Source of the DNA: Bdellovibrio sp. ZAP7
Lineage (GTDB): Bacteria > Bdellovibrionota > Bdellovibrionia > Bdellovibrionales > Bdellovibrionaceae
NCBI RefSeq assembly: GCF_006874645.1
Contig: NZ_CP030082.1
Coordinates: 2,604,001-2,668,000 of the forward strand
Length of the DNA: 64,000 nucleotides
Direction: 5' to 3'
The notes beneath the pieces are model-generated. The model was not told where the DNA came from. It made no database searches and was given only the letters and a program-made list of their open reading frames with translations. A program made the translations under genes and the position numbers. Positions within the stretch are counted from its first letter, which is position 1, and every line of letters begins with the position of its first letter. Below are positions 1 through 9,146 of this stretch, piece by piece.

Positions 1-684
1 TTGCAAGTCGGTACAAGCTTTGGTTTAAGTCACTCTAAATCCAGAACGTTCTCGCAAAGTGTAGGTGCTAAAGCGGGTCTAAGCTTTAAGTTCTTGGAGT
101 TCTTCTCTGTCGGCGCGGATGCGGGTGTGTCTTTGTCATGGGCAGAAGCTCAAGCCACAGCAAACGGTATCGGTGTGAACACGTCGACAACGATGACGGT
201 TCAACAAAGCAAAATCAAAGTGCGCGTGGGTCAATACGAACAATGTGCGATCGTAAAATTAAATCCGGCATTGTTCATCAAAGGTCAAAAACCTTGGTAT
301 GACATCCGTCGCTCTGATTACGTGAATATCTTGAATCCGGCTTTGAGCGAAAACGAAACTGCAGCTGCTGTCACTCGTGGCTTGATGTTGTGTGAAGGTA
401 CGGATCGTACTTTGCCAGTGGATGTGACTGAAAACTTCTATTTGATCGCACAAGAAACATCCAGTACGCAAATGCAGGATAATGGCGATGATCGCAATCG
501 TAACTTCTTCCTGGCTTTGCGCTCCACGACGGACTTCAATAAGTTCGTTGCAGCCATCAAAGGCAATGTGATTATGCCTGCGACGGCGCAAGCGAAAGAA
601 GCGACTGTGACTGACACTACGGACATGATCACGAAGATGTTCTCTGCAGGCTTACCAACCAGCCCAGGTATGTTCAGGAATTAA
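1..684 (+). CDS. C-terminal part of an unidentified protein (5' end outside window)
   Basis: The reading frame is open to the left edge, so only the last 227 codons are present and the TTG at base 1 is not taken as a start. The visible part is a soluble-looking protein end: an Ala/Gly/Ser/Thr-rich stretch over about residues 20-70, single cysteines near residues 82 and 131, and no membrane segment. I recognise no domain. Its stop codon lies 11 bp inside the 3' end of the convergent Nudix gene, so the two genes overlap tail to tail. Function unknown. Confidence 0.7.
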   Translation: MQVGTSFGLSHSKSRTFSQSVGAKAGLSFKFLEFFSVGADAGVSLSWAEAQATANGIGVNTSTTMTVQQSKIKVRVGQYEQCAIVKLNPALFIKGQKPWYDIRRSDYVNILNPALSENETAAAVTRGLMLCEGTDRTLPVDVTENFYLIAQETSSTQMQDNGDDRNRNFFLALRSTTDFNKFVAAIKGNVIMPATAQAKEATVTDTTDMITKMFSAGLPTSPGMFRN

Positions 685-1096
685 TTTTCTCTAAGGCCCA
701 AGTTAAAACTCGATTGAGTCTTGGGCCAAATAAGTACTTACACTCATCTGCTGATGCCCAACGATATTCATGATGTTCAGGCGCACCCAACACCTCACTG
801 ATGGGCATTTCAATTTCTGGAGTGCCTTCGACCAAGCCGATATAATAGCGTGCGACTTTCCCCTGCCCATAGCGTTCGGTTTCATAGTAGTCGTGACCGA
901 AGGGGAAGTCTTTGGGAAGCAGGCTGGTTTCTTCTTTCATTTCACGCAAAGCTGCTTTGAAAGGATCTTCCTTGGATTCCACTTCGCCTTTGGGAAAATC
1001 CCAATAGTTGAAACTGCGTAGAATCAGAAATCTTACGCCCTCTTTGTTATTACTGAATGGGACCACTCCCGCGGAAAGAATATTTCGGGTCGTCAT
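674..1096 (-). CDS. Nudix hydrolase, Ap4A-hydrolase-like
   Basis: A 140-residue single-domain Nudix protein. The Nudix box begins at the Gly of PKGEVE (about residue 37) and ends REMKEETSL. It follows G-x5-E-x7-REUxEE closely, except that the usual Gly near the end is Ser. Length and the downstream YY...RYYIG strand fit the small bis(5'-nucleosyl)-tetraphosphatase/dinucleotide hydrolase group, which hydrolyses nucleoside diphosphates linked to another moiety; the substrate cannot be read from sequence. The start ATG overlaps the upstream gene's stop (TAATG), which implies translational coupling with the BtuF-like gene. Confidence 0.8.
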   Translation of the reverse strand: MTTRNILSAGVVPFSNNKEGVRFLILRSFNYWDFPKGEVESKEDPFKAALREMKEETSLLPKDFPFGHDYYETERYGQGKVARYYIGLVEGTPEIEMPISEVLGAPEHHEYRWASADECKYLFGPRLNRVLTWALEKINS

Positions 1097-1830
1097 TATT
1101 TCAGAGTCTCCTTAAGAAACTGGATCGAGCGGTAACCGAACCACGAGAACGATTCCCCGTTCACGATGGCTCCTTCCACTCCCAGGCCCTTAAGGTCTGA
1201 AATCTTTTTGGCAAAAGGAAAAGGTTCTGAAGAAAACAGACAAAGAGCATTCGGGTGATCTTCCAGTTCGATGACAGGATACTTTTCCCCTTCGGGAAAC
1301 TCGACCACTTTCATTCCAAGTTTGTTTAAAACAGATCCGATATAGGTTTCTTTGCTGACTGCCATCCACGGTTTTTTCCAGATCAGGTACAAAACTTCGC
1401 TGTAATTCTGATGAGGGATTTTCACCCAGTCCAAAAACCCTGGAATTTTTCGGGAATCAAATGCAGGCGTGGGTTTTTCTAAAATATCCAGGCAATCCAC
1501 GGCCATTTCCATCAATGTTGCGTTTTCGAAAAATTCGCCGAGCTTCACTAATTCTTGCTGAAGAGTTTCAAGAGAATGAACGTGCGTTGCCACGTACTTA
1601 ACCGGGCACTCTTCCGCCATTTCATAGGGATTTTCTTCCTGATCCAACAGAACGATGTCAGGTTTAAGATCCATCACCAGATCCCAGGAAACTTCCTTGG
1701 TCCCACCGACAATGGGAATATTGGTGATCATTTTTTCGGGATGAATACAAAAACGCGTGCGGCCGACAACATTGATTCCAGCTCTTAACAATGTCTCGGT
1801 CCACGATGGGACCATGCAAACCACACGCAT
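1096..1830 (-). CDS. BtuF-like helical-backbone metal/cobalamin-binding protein without signal peptide
   Basis: A 244-residue protein of the TroA/BtuF periplasmic-binding superfamily. The N-terminus MRVVCMVPSWTE, the GRTRFCIHP segment, and the PIVGGTKEVSWDLV and LKPDIVLLDQEEN segments match the first lobe of vitamin B12 or siderophore binding proteins. No signal peptide is visible and no permease or ATPase gene is nearby, so it may act in the cytoplasm rather than as a transporter subunit; this type is known as a cobalamin-binding-like protein in several genomes. It is first in a two-gene unit with the Nudix gene (stop and start overlap). Ligand unknown. Confidence 0.7.
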   Translation of the reverse strand: MRVVCMVPSWTETLLRAGINVVGRTRFCIHPEKMITNIPIVGGTKEVSWDLVMDLKPDIVLLDQEENPYEMAEECPVKYVATHVHSLETLQQELVKLGEFFENATLMEMAVDCLDILEKPTPAFDSRKIPGFLDWVKIPHQNYSEVLYLIWKKPWMAVSKETYIGSVLNKLGMKVVEFPEGEKYPVIELEDHPNALCLFSSEPFPFAKKISDLKGLGVEGAIVNGESFSWFGYRSIQFLKETLK

Positions 1831-1853
1831 TTCTTGTCTCCTATAAAAGAAGA

Positions 1854-2387
1854 CTACATGGCTGGTTGAAGGGAGTCAAAATCTGGTTCCCAGTCATAGA
1901 ACGGGCGACCATGGGGCATTCCGTGCAAAACGCCATCGACCATCACATAACCGGAGTCATGACGGCTGTTTGTTGATTCGTGAACCCAGTGAAGGATCGC
2001 ACCATCTGGAGACGGTTTATAGTGACCCGCTTTGGCATTAGAAGTGATGTAATCACCGCACGCCTCAACCACACCGCCGATGCGCAGGTTGTCGATTTCG
2101 CGAAAGCTTGTGTTGTAAATCACTTCGATCGTATCGCGAGGACCATCGCCGATTTTAACTTGGAAATGCTGGTGGCTGGCTTTGCCTTGGTAGATATTCG
2201 TCACGACACCATAAATATGGCCGCGATTTTTGTACTGATTCTTAGTTTGTTTCTTCCAAAGCAAGATCTGTTCGTTGATGACTGGGATGGGTTGCCCATT
2301 TGCTATGCAATCTGGCGCTGCCTCTGTCGCGAAGGCGATAGTTCCTGATAAAATCAGAGCTAAAACCGTCAATAAATTCCGTTTCAT
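1854..2387 (-). CDS. Secreted DUF3465 family protein
   Basis: A 177-residue protein with a signal peptide (MKRNLLTVLALILSG...AFA, cleavage near residue 21). The mature part has the features I associate with DUF3465: CIANGQPIPV, a small beta-rich OB-like core with HQHFQVKIG, and the C-terminal ILHWVHESTNSRHDSGYVMVDG block (split here only by my quoting). Biochemical role is not known. It stands alone, with a long divergent spacer (about 170 bp) before the next gene. Confidence is high for a real exported protein and moderate for the family. Confidence 0.75.
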   Translation of the reverse strand: MKRNLLTVLALILSGTIAFATEAAPDCIANGQPIPVINEQILLWKKQTKNQYKNRGHIYGVVTNIYQGKASHQHFQVKIGDGPRDTIEVIYNTSFREIDNLRIGGVVEACGDYITSNAKAGHYKPSPDGAILHWVHESTNSRHDSGYVMVDGVLHGMPHGRPFYDWEPDFDSLQPAM

Positions 2388-2558
2388 AATGCACTCCTTT
2401 GCATATAAAAATCGTCGGCTATTTTCGCGGCCAAAGCCAGTAAGATGTGCCGCTCCATTGTCAGAGTTCTGTTAACCCCGCAGAGCGAAAATAAAGTGAA
2501 AACTTGATTCTTGTTGGGAGGCAGATAACTATGTCCCCTTTCAAATACGAGGTAAAAA

Positions 2559-3851
2559 ATGACGCAACTATTCCCGCTTAAGGAAAAACCAGCTCTGAGC
2601 CCCTACAAAAAAGGCGATGTCCTTGTTTTGTTCGGCGAACTATTCTCCCGTGGTTATGCCAACGGTTTAGTCGAAGAAGCTGAACGTCGTGGAATGACGA
2701 TCGTTCGTGCAACTGTCGGTCGTCGTGAAAAAGACGGAACTTTGCGCGCGTTGAATGCTGAAGAAACAGCCAATATCCCCCAACCTTTTATCAACGTTCC
2801 TTTGGAAGCCGGATTCGATATGGAGCCCGCAACAAATGGCGTGACTCCTTGTGATCAATTGGCCGGAATCAAATTGGGCGAGTGGGAAAATGCCAAGCTT
2901 GATTGGAAAGCGATTGATGAATCACAAAAAGCGGGTTCTGAACGTTTCAAAAAGAACACTGAGATTTTCATCAAAGAACTAGAAAAACACATCCCAGCGG
3001 GAGCGAACGTTTTGTTTGCTCATTTGATGGCCGGTGGTGTTCCCCGCACTAAAATCATTATGCCGATTTTAAATCGCGTTTGTAAGGGCACGGGCGATCG
3101 CCACGTGGGCTCGCAAGCTTTGATGGATTCTGAAATCGGTCAGTTCTGTTTGCGCAACTTTAAAGAAGTAACTTCTGAAACTTTCAAACACTTGGTTGAA
3201 ATTTCGGCACCGCTTCGTAAAAAATTGGAAGCTTCGGGCAGCCATGTTTCTTACACAGCTTACGGTTACCACGGCACGGAGGTTTTGATTAAAAACGATT
3301 ATAAATGGCAGACTTACACTTGCTACTTCCAAGGTTGGGCGAAGATGGCGTTGGAAGATCACTCCATCGCCTTTGCAAAACAAGGCATCCATTGTTGCGT
3401 TTACAACTGCCCAGAGATTTTGACGAACTCAAGCTCGGTGTTCCAAGGTGTTGAAGTATCACTTTACCCTTTGGTTACAGCTATTCAAAAAGACGCCGGA
3501 GATAAAAAACACGGCGAACAAGTTTTGAAACAATGTCAGGAGCTTTTGAAAGACGGCGTGACCTTTGAACATATCAAGGCTTTCACCGACGAATATCTGA
3601 CAAATCCACTGACTTTGGAGTTTACAAAGTACGACCAGTGGCCGCAACATACTCGTCAGGATCAGATGGAGTACATGTTGAAGTCTTCGGACTATCTATT
3701 TGATTTGCATAAGGATCAGAAGAATCTGATCACAGCTGTTTTGTCTGAAGTTGTCTTTAAATCTTGTGGCTATGTGATGCTTCACGATTCATGGACTCCG
3801 AAGTCACCAGTTGCTTGGTTGGGTCACGATATCGTTGCTCGCTGCATGTAA
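2559..3851 (+). CDS. SDR-like 430-residue protein, possibly an enoyl-ACP reductase FabMG-type protein
   Basis: A 430-residue cytoplasmic protein. Residues 18-60 (GDVLVLFGELFSRGYANG, followed by a helix and TIVRATVGRR) look like an atypical Rossmann nucleotide-binding start of the short-chain dehydrogenase type. A Tyr-rich segment YTAYGYHGTEV near residue 230 could supply a catalytic Tyr. The rest has many conserved-looking aromatic and Cys residues (CCVYNCPE). I have a weak memory of similar Bdellovibrio proteins being labelled enoyl-ACP reductase FabMG family, but cannot confirm it. It is monocistronic or transcribed with the hydrolase gene 23 bp downstream. Confidence 0.55.
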   Translation: MTQLFPLKEKPALSPYKKGDVLVLFGELFSRGYANGLVEEAERRGMTIVRATVGRREKDGTLRALNAEETANIPQPFINVPLEAGFDMEPATNGVTPCDQLAGIKLGEWENAKLDWKAIDESQKAGSERFKKNTEIFIKELEKHIPAGANVLFAHLMAGGVPRTKIIMPILNRVCKGTGDRHVGSQALMDSEIGQFCLRNFKEVTSETFKHLVEISAPLRKKLEASGSHVSYTAYGYHGTEVLIKNDYKWQTYTCYFQGWAKMALEDHSIAFAKQGIHCCVYNCPEILTNSSSVFQGVEVSLYPLVTAIQKDAGDKKHGEQVLKQCQELLKDGVTFEHIKAFTDEYLTNPLTLEFTKYDQWPQHTRQDQMEYMLKSSDYLFDLHKDQKNLITAVLSEVVFKSCGYVMLHDSWTPKSPVAWLGHDIVARCM

Positions 3852-3874
3852 CATCAGCGAAAGAAAGGCTCAGG

Positions 3875-4717
3875 ATGTCCGTCGTTGCTGGGGAAAGCTG
3901 GAGTTATCAAAAATATAAATTCCATGGCCTTTCCCTTTCGGGCATCCGCACCGCCATCGCCATGCCGGAGCTTTCTTTAAGTTTCGACGTGGCTCAGGGC
4001 TTCCCCTATCTTTTGAATCTTAAGAAATTCTTTATCAGCCATGGCCACTTGGACCATGCCGCTGGAATCCCCTACATCATTTCCCAAAAAGCCATGACCT
4101 CGCAAAATGCGGCGCAGTTTTATATGCCCGGAAGCCTGGTCGAACCGATGACCAATATCATGCGCGAGTGGGAAAAAATCGAGGGTCATCAGTACAAGTT
4201 CGAATTCATCCCGGTGAAAGCCGACGATGAAATCGAAATCAACCAGCAAAATTATGTTAAGGTGTTTCCAACCACTCACCGGATTGAATCCTTCGGCTAC
4301 ACCCTGTTTGAAACGTCAAAAAAGTTGCGTGCGGATCTTCAGGGGAAATCGCAGGAAGATATCGTAAATCTGCGTCGCAAAGGTGAAGATGTAAATGAAA
4401 TACACCACCACCCGATGGTCACTTTCACTGGCGACACTCAGATTGAGTTTTTAGGCGTTCGCCCTTGGGTGAAGAAATCAAAGATCTTGATCATGGAGTC
4501 CACCTACCTGGACGATCGAAAAACCATCGCGAATGCTCGCGAATGGGGTCATACCCATTTAGATGAGATCATTCCCCATCTTGATGAAATCGAATCCGAA
4601 CAAATCGTGCTGATTCACATCTCCAGCCGTTACTCCGATGCCGAAGCCCTTCGCTTAATCAAATCTCGGATCCCCGACAAACACCACGATCGCATCGTGC
4701 TTTTCCCGGGGCGCTAA
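3875..4717 (+). CDS. Metallo-beta-lactamase fold hydrolase, ribonuclease Z-like
   Basis: A 280-residue MBL-fold protein. The metal motif SHGHLDH is at residues 55-61. A further His is in TTHRIESFGY, the bridging Asp is in TFTGDT, and the last ligand His is in LIHISSRY. The order and the ESTY/HISSRY signatures resemble tRNase Z-type enzymes, which cut the 3' trailer from pre-tRNA; a general hydrolase is equally possible. The open frame extends 111 bp upstream into the preceding gene, but ATG 3875 follows an AAAGG-containing leader and gives the normal N-terminus. It lies just downstream of the SDR-like gene. Confidence 0.75.
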   Translation: MSVVAGESWSYQKYKFHGLSLSGIRTAIAMPELSLSFDVAQGFPYLLNLKKFFISHGHLDHAAGIPYIISQKAMTSQNAAQFYMPGSLVEPMTNIMREWEKIEGHQYKFEFIPVKADDEIEINQQNYVKVFPTTHRIESFGYTLFETSKKLRADLQGKSQEDIVNLRRKGEDVNEIHHHPMVTFTGDTQIEFLGVRPWVKKSKILIMESTYLDDRKTIANAREWGHTHLDEIIPHLDEIESEQIVLIHISSRYSDAEALRLIKSRIPDKHHDRIVLFPGR

Positions 4718-4742
4718 AAAGTACGGACTTACCTTTAGAAAT

Positions 4743-4770
4743 AAAAAAGGCCGGGATTACCCAGCCTTTT
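4743..4770. terminator. Bidirectional rho-independent terminator
   Basis: An AAAAGGC...GCCTTTT stem with an inner GGG/CCC pair, one C-A mismatch and a short ATTA loop. It lies between the convergent genes ending at 4717 and 4773 and has A and T runs on either side, so it can serve both strands. Confidence 0.8.
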
Positions 4771-4772
4771 CC

Positions 4773-5492
4773 TTAGAACAAATCGTTTAGATCCATCCAG
4801 ATTTTGCGATTCTTTTGTTTTTTGCTTTTGAAATAATCTGTCCACTCTTGAGGCGTGCGTTTATTCCATTTATCAGCCAAATTAGCAGCGAAGATCAAAG
4901 GCGCTTGGCCTTGCCCCAATTTATCTTTGGGTGGACGAAGTGCTGTTAGCATTTCAGGACCATAGAATGCAGAAGGCATCAAACGATCTCTGTCACCCAA
5001 CTCGCCAATGATCACTGCATTGTGGACTTGCCCCAACACCGTGCGAGTCAACGGACCTGAAGCTTCATTCGTCTTAGGAGCACCCGCAGAACCCACAACG
5101 ATCATGCCGCTGTCTGCGCGCTTGTTCAAAGCATCCAAGAACGCTTTGCTTTGCTCATTAGATTTCAAGTTGAAATCCAAGAATACAAAACTTGTATCTG
5201 CTGGAAGAGTGTTGATGCGTTCATGCATCGCTGCCTCATCCACAGTGCCTTCAGCTGTGTACGGAGTATAGTTGATAATTTCGCAATTTTTGCACGATGC
5301 CGTGGAATCAAAAACGGGCTTCACTTTCAATTCAAAGTCAGCCTGGTTCTGCATACCGAAATAGATCACACGTGTTTTGCCCGCAGGAACGGATGCTTGC
5401 GCCAAAGCGCTGCCCCAACACATTGCACCGAGAAGACTTACTGTCACAATTTTTTTAATAGTTCTTATTTTGCTTGATGCCATAGATTTCAA
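4773..5492 (-). CDS. Secreted protein of unknown function
   Basis: A 239-residue protein with an N-terminal export signal (basic start, VTVSLLGAMCWGSALA, cleavage about residue 33). The mature protein has alternating beta/alpha segments: RVIYFGMQN, then SFVFLDFN, GMIVVGSAG, NAVIIGELGD and PLIFAAN, which together suggest a Rossmann-like or caspase/subtilisin-like alpha/beta fold. A CKNC pair could form a disulfide. The lysine-rich tail KSKKQKNRK precedes WMDLNDLF. TTG 5492 is well placed behind GGGAGGG; ATG 5483 is the alternative. No family recognised. Confidence 0.65.
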   Translation of the reverse strand: MKSMASSKIRTIKKIVTVSLLGAMCWGSALAQASVPAGKTRVIYFGMQNQADFELKVKPVFDSTASCKNCEIINYTPYTAEGTVDEAAMHERINTLPADTSFVFLDFNLKSNEQSKAFLDALNKRADSGMIVVGSAGAPKTNEASGPLTRTVLGQVHNAVIIGELGDRDRLMPSAFYGPEMLTALRPPKDKLGQGQAPLIFAANLADKWNKRTPQEWTDYFKSKKQKNRKIWMDLNDLF

Positions 5493-5544
5493 GTTTGCCC
5501 TCCCCCTTGCTTTGCTGTCGACTTTTTTAATTAATTATTGAACA

Positions 5545-6696
5545 ATGCAGCATATGGATTCATGGAGTGCCGTAAAGCTGTTTCATAATGGTGATGCTTA
5601 TTTTGAAAGTCTGATTCAAGACATTCAAAATGCGAAAGAATCCATTACTATTGAAAGCTATATTTTCGATCTCGACAAGCTGACAGAAAACATTCTGAGT
5701 GAGCTTTCACACGCCGTAAAAAGAGGTGTTTCCGTTAAATTGATTCTTGATGGGTTCGGTTCTTACTATAGTATTCCGCCGGTTTTGCGCTATTGCCAAC
5801 AACATGGCATCGAACTTCGCGTATTTCACATCATGCCCTACCCATCTTCGTGGCTGCACCGCTTGCCTGCTTTTGAAACCATCAGCAAAGCAAGCTGGTG
5901 GAGACGTATGAACCGTCGCAATCATCGCAAAGTGATTATTTTCGATGAAAAAACAGCTTATTTGGGAAGTCTGAACTTCACACAAGTTCATTGTGCAAAA
6001 TATGTAGGCAATAAGGCGTGGCGCGATACAGGCGTTCGCGTGCAAGGTCCCGCAGTTCGTCAACTGGTGATTGCGACACAAATCACTTATCTGCGCACTA
6101 TATATAAAGGATTTTTGTCGTGGATCAGCAGGTGGAGAGCGCCTTCTTCTCCGTTAAGCTCCGCTGTTCAATTGAACACCACCCAAAAGATGCGAAAACA
6201 TCTTTATCGCGACATGCTCCGTAAAATCTCTCACGCCAAACATCGCGTTTATATTACAACGGCCTATTTTCTCCCCAAACGCTCGGTGATGCGGGTCTTG
6301 ATGCAAGCAAAAGAACGTGGCGCTGATGTCAGACTTTTGATTCCCGGGAAATCCGACGTGCCTTTTTCCAAATGGGCATCGTTTTTCCTGGTGCGCTTCT
6401 TGATTCAAAAAGGCATTCCGGTTTTTGAGTACCAAAAGTCTATTTTACACGCGAAAACCATGGTTATCGATGATGAAGTCTATGTCGGCTCTTTTAATTT
6501 AAATTATCGCAGCCTCTTTCACGACCTTGAAGTCATCGCCCACTTTAAAGACCAAGACACTTTGGAAAATATGCTGACGCAATGGAATGAAGATTGTGAG
6601 AACTCCCAGAACATCGCAGAGACCAGCTTGGGCGCAAGATCCTGGTTTCTCCGTGTCCTCTATAAAATTGCTTTCAGACTGCGATATATGCTCTGA
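5545..6696 (+). CDS. Phospholipase D family protein, cardiolipin synthase-like (ClsB type)
   Basis: A 383-residue PLD-superfamily protein with two HKD motifs: HRKVIIFDEKTAYLGSLN around residue 130 and HAKTMVIDDEVYVGSFN around residue 310. Both are complete, so it should be catalytically active. It lacks the two N-terminal membrane helices of ClsA, and so resembles ClsB-type cardiolipin synthases, which transfer phosphatidyl groups at the inner membrane. Another PLD-type phosphodiesterase is possible. The start is uncertain: ATG 5545 or 5554, neither with a strong ribosome site. Confidence 0.8.
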   Translation: MQHMDSWSAVKLFHNGDAYFESLIQDIQNAKESITIESYIFDLDKLTENILSELSHAVKRGVSVKLILDGFGSYYSIPPVLRYCQQHGIELRVFHIMPYPSSWLHRLPAFETISKASWWRRMNRRNHRKVIIFDEKTAYLGSLNFTQVHCAKYVGNKAWRDTGVRVQGPAVRQLVIATQITYLRTIYKGFLSWISRWRAPSSPLSSAVQLNTTQKMRKHLYRDMLRKISHAKHRVYITTAYFLPKRSVMRVLMQAKERGADVRLLIPGKSDVPFSKWASFFLVRFLIQKGIPVFEYQKSILHAKTMVIDDEVYVGSFNLNYRSLFHDLEVIAHFKDQDTLENMLTQWNEDCENSQNIAETSLGARSWFLRVLYKIAFRLRYML

Positions 6697-6740
6697 TTTT
6701 TACTTTGACCTCAGGCTTGGTTCTATCCGATCCTAGGAGT

Positions 6741-7343
6741 ATGAAACAGGTAAAAATCGTTATTACAGGTGGTCCTTCCGGCGGAAAAACAACTTTGATT
6801 GAAGCTCTGAAAAAAGAGTTGGGACAAAAATGCGCCGTCGTACCTGAAGCCGCCAGCATTCTTTATCGCGGTGGTTTCCCCCGCACCAAAGATCCTCAAG
6901 GTTTGATCAATGCCCAACGAGCGATTTACTTCGTTCAAAAAGAACTTGAAGACATGATTTGCAAAACCAGTCAAAAATCTTTGATCGTTTGCGATCGCGG
7001 TTCTATTGATGCTTTGGCGTACTGGCCGTTTGCTTCTGAAAACTTTTTTAAAAGCATTGATTCCAGCAAACAAACTGAATTTGATCGCTATGACTGGGTT
7101 CTGCATTTGGATACAGCGGATGTCGACTATTACGACCTCAGTAATCCGATTCGTACTGAAACATTCGATGAAGCTGAAATTTTGAATTCAAAAATTATGG
7201 AAGCCTGGAATGGCCATGCCCGTCGCGTGGTGATTGGTCACAACAAGGATTTTCTTTCAAAAATGACGACGGCATTATCCGTGATCAACGCCATCATGGC
7301 CCATAAAAGTGCCAACGATATCAACAAGGAGCTTTTGGCATGA
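6741..7343 (+). CDS. P-loop AAA_28/NadR-type kinase-like protein
   Basis: A 200-residue P-loop protein. The Walker A motif GGPSGGKT is at residues 8-15, VVPEAA follows, then CDRGSIDALAYW provides the Asp of Walker B and a lid-like DxG. This matches the AAA_28/Ttd14-NadR kinase group, in which the phosphate acceptor is often unknown. ATG 6741 follows a clear TAGGAG and gives the family N-terminus; the frame extends 36 bp upstream. Its last codons overlap the next start (ATGA), so it is translated with the outer-membrane protein gene. Confidence 0.7.
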   Translation: MKQVKIVITGGPSGGKTTLIEALKKELGQKCAVVPEAASILYRGGFPRTKDPQGLINAQRAIYFVQKELEDMICKTSQKSLIVCDRGSIDALAYWPFASENFFKSIDSSKQTEFDRYDWVLHLDTADVDYYDLSNPIRTETFDEAEILNSKIMEAWNGHARRVVIGHNKDFLSKMTTALSVINAIMAHKSANDINKELLA

Positions 7344-9100
7344 AAAACAGCAGTATTTTCTTCTTAGCCCTTGTTACCAGCGCAGTCGCTCAAGCGGATG
7401 TGCGAAAACCCATGCTGTTTCAAGCCAGTAAAAACAATCTTCAGGTTCTACCGCAAAGATTTGAATATACTTTGATGGATGAAGACCGCCTCAAGGTCGG
7501 CGATATTTTGATTGATTCCACGAAAGTGACATTCGATCTGCAAGCACCGACGAAAAACGATGCACCTTACAAAGTGCGATTCACTTGGCCGGCGGATCTT
7601 TTAAAAGATGGCGAGCTTGCGATCAAGAACAACGCCGGGAAAGCGATCTTCACAACTCGCCTGGATCAAGAAAACGTTAAGATCTCCAAGAATGAACGCG
7701 ACCAGGAGAATCTTCGTTCAGATTTGGCCAGCCTGACTGTGGAATTGAAAGACGCTAAGATTGTCGACGACATGAAGTATCTGCCATTCATGACATTCTG
7801 TATTTACCGTCAAAGCGATGAAACGCAAACATACCTGTGCTCGAAAGAGTTGTATCTTTCTTCACAACAAGGCCAATTGGAAGTCCGTCCCCGTTCTTCC
7901 TCTAAAAAAACGGCTCAGGTTGAAATCAATGGCAAAGTCGTGGGCAATCAAGGGATCATCTACTTGAATGACCGCTCCGAAAGCGTTTCGTTCAAAGCCC
8001 TGACTCAAACCGGTGCTTTCCTGGAAATCGCGACTCGTATGAATGACGTTGATTTCAAAGACGCCGTGCAAACTGAAAATGGTCAAAGAATCGTTCTGAC
8101 AGCTTCGGGAGCCGATCCCGCAGATGGCAGCAAAGTGCGCCGTTTGGCTGATGGCAGCTGGCAAGTGGTTCTTTCTAAAGAACGTCCCCTTTTGTATCTT
8201 AAAGGTGATGGCGACATTCCCATGCGCCAAGAATTTTATGTTCGCGGAGCCATTGCTCCGGCAAAAATCCGCCCGACACTTTCTTCAAAGTCCGTGACGA
8301 AAACTTATTCTTCCAGCGTAACGCTTGAAGGAAGCGCTCCTGCCGACGTATCGGTCAGCGGCGACGGTGCTGATAAAGATGCACTTTTCCAAGGCGATGG
8401 CCATCAATTCAGTTGGACTTTGAGCAACTTGCCTTCTGGAAAAAGCACTCGCCACTTTGTGAATGTGAAATCAGGTTCCGATAATTTCATGGCGGGATAC
8501 GATATCGAGCGCGGAAATCCGTTTTCTGCTTGGATCGGTGCTCGCTACCAAACGCCTTCAGGAATTGCCTTTGGGACATTCGGCTTTGAGTGGTGGTTTG
8601 AAAATTTCCTGGGTCTTCACTCGGATGGCACTCGCCTACACTGGGGCTTGGCATTAAGCCGTGATCAGCATTTAACGACAAATGCCGACTACCCTGAAGT
8701 TGATTTGACGACGGCAGAACTTATCTGGCGCGCTTCACCCGGCTTCCACTTACAAGATGAAACTTGGGGTCTCAGCATTCCGTTCCAAATGGTTCAAGGC
8801 AAAGACGCAAGCTCCATGGTTTATGGCGTGGGCTTTTTCGTTCAGAATCAGCCGACAGCTAATTGGTTGAAAAAAATGATGGAATGGTCTGAGTTGAAAT
8901 TGCAATACTTCCCCAGCGGCACGGGCGATGATTTTAAAGTCAGCAACGCTTACCGCCTGGAAGGTAATGGCTACTATAAATTTAAAAAAGATTTCTATCT
9001 GAAATACGGCCTGGGTGTTGTGAGCTATAAATACGACCCCGCAGCTCCGAAAGAAGACCTGCAAATTGAACTAAACGGCATGGCTTTCTGGAAATTCTAA
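7340..9100 (+). CDS. Large secreted protein with C-terminal outer-membrane barrel, paralogue of the 31.4 kb gene
   Basis: A 586-residue protein with a signal peptide (cleavage after AVAQA, about residue 19). The N-terminal two thirds are beta-rich extracellular or periplasmic modules. The last 190 residues alternate aromatic and polar residues (GARYQTPSGIAFGTFGFEWWF...) and end in F, the usual outer-membrane barrel signature. By eye it aligns along most of its length with the 31423-33459 protein: WPADLL/WPIELM, a FCIYRQ...LCS/FCLTQQ...LCS pair, FSWTL/FEWRF and WWFENF/QWFEDL. Function unknown; likely surface-located. ATGA overlap with the P-loop gene. Confidence 0.7.
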   Translation: MKNSSIFFLALVTSAVAQADVRKPMLFQASKNNLQVLPQRFEYTLMDEDRLKVGDILIDSTKVTFDLQAPTKNDAPYKVRFTWPADLLKDGELAIKNNAGKAIFTTRLDQENVKISKNERDQENLRSDLASLTVELKDAKIVDDMKYLPFMTFCIYRQSDETQTYLCSKELYLSSQQGQLEVRPRSSSKKTAQVEINGKVVGNQGIIYLNDRSESVSFKALTQTGAFLEIATRMNDVDFKDAVQTENGQRIVLTASGADPADGSKVRRLADGSWQVVLSKERPLLYLKGDGDIPMRQEFYVRGAIAPAKIRPTLSSKSVTKTYSSSVTLEGSAPADVSVSGDGADKDALFQGDGHQFSWTLSNLPSGKSTRHFVNVKSGSDNFMAGYDIERGNPFSAWIGARYQTPSGIAFGTFGFEWWFENFLGLHSDGTRLHWGLALSRDQHLTTNADYPEVDLTTAELIWRASPGFHLQDETWGLSIPFQMVQGKDASSMVYGVGFFVQNQPTANWLKKMMEWSELKLQYFPSGTGDDFKVSNAYRLEGNGYYKFKKDFYLKYGLGVVSYKYDPAAPKEDLQIELNGMAFWKF

Positions 9101-9121
9101 ATTATTGATATTTAGAAAAAG

Positions 9122-9146
9122 AAAAGGCTCCTCATGGGAGCCTTTT
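9122..9146. terminator. Bidirectional rho-independent terminator
   Basis: A perfect 10-bp stem AAAAGGCTCC/GGAGCCTTTT with a TCATG loop, flanked by A and T runs. It lies between the convergent genes ending at 9100 and 9147. Confidence 0.9.

Noticed and set aside
3764..3874. 5' extension of the metallo-beta-lactamase gene
   Set aside because: It lies inside the SDR-like gene and lacks a ribosome site; ATG 3875 gives the family N-terminus.
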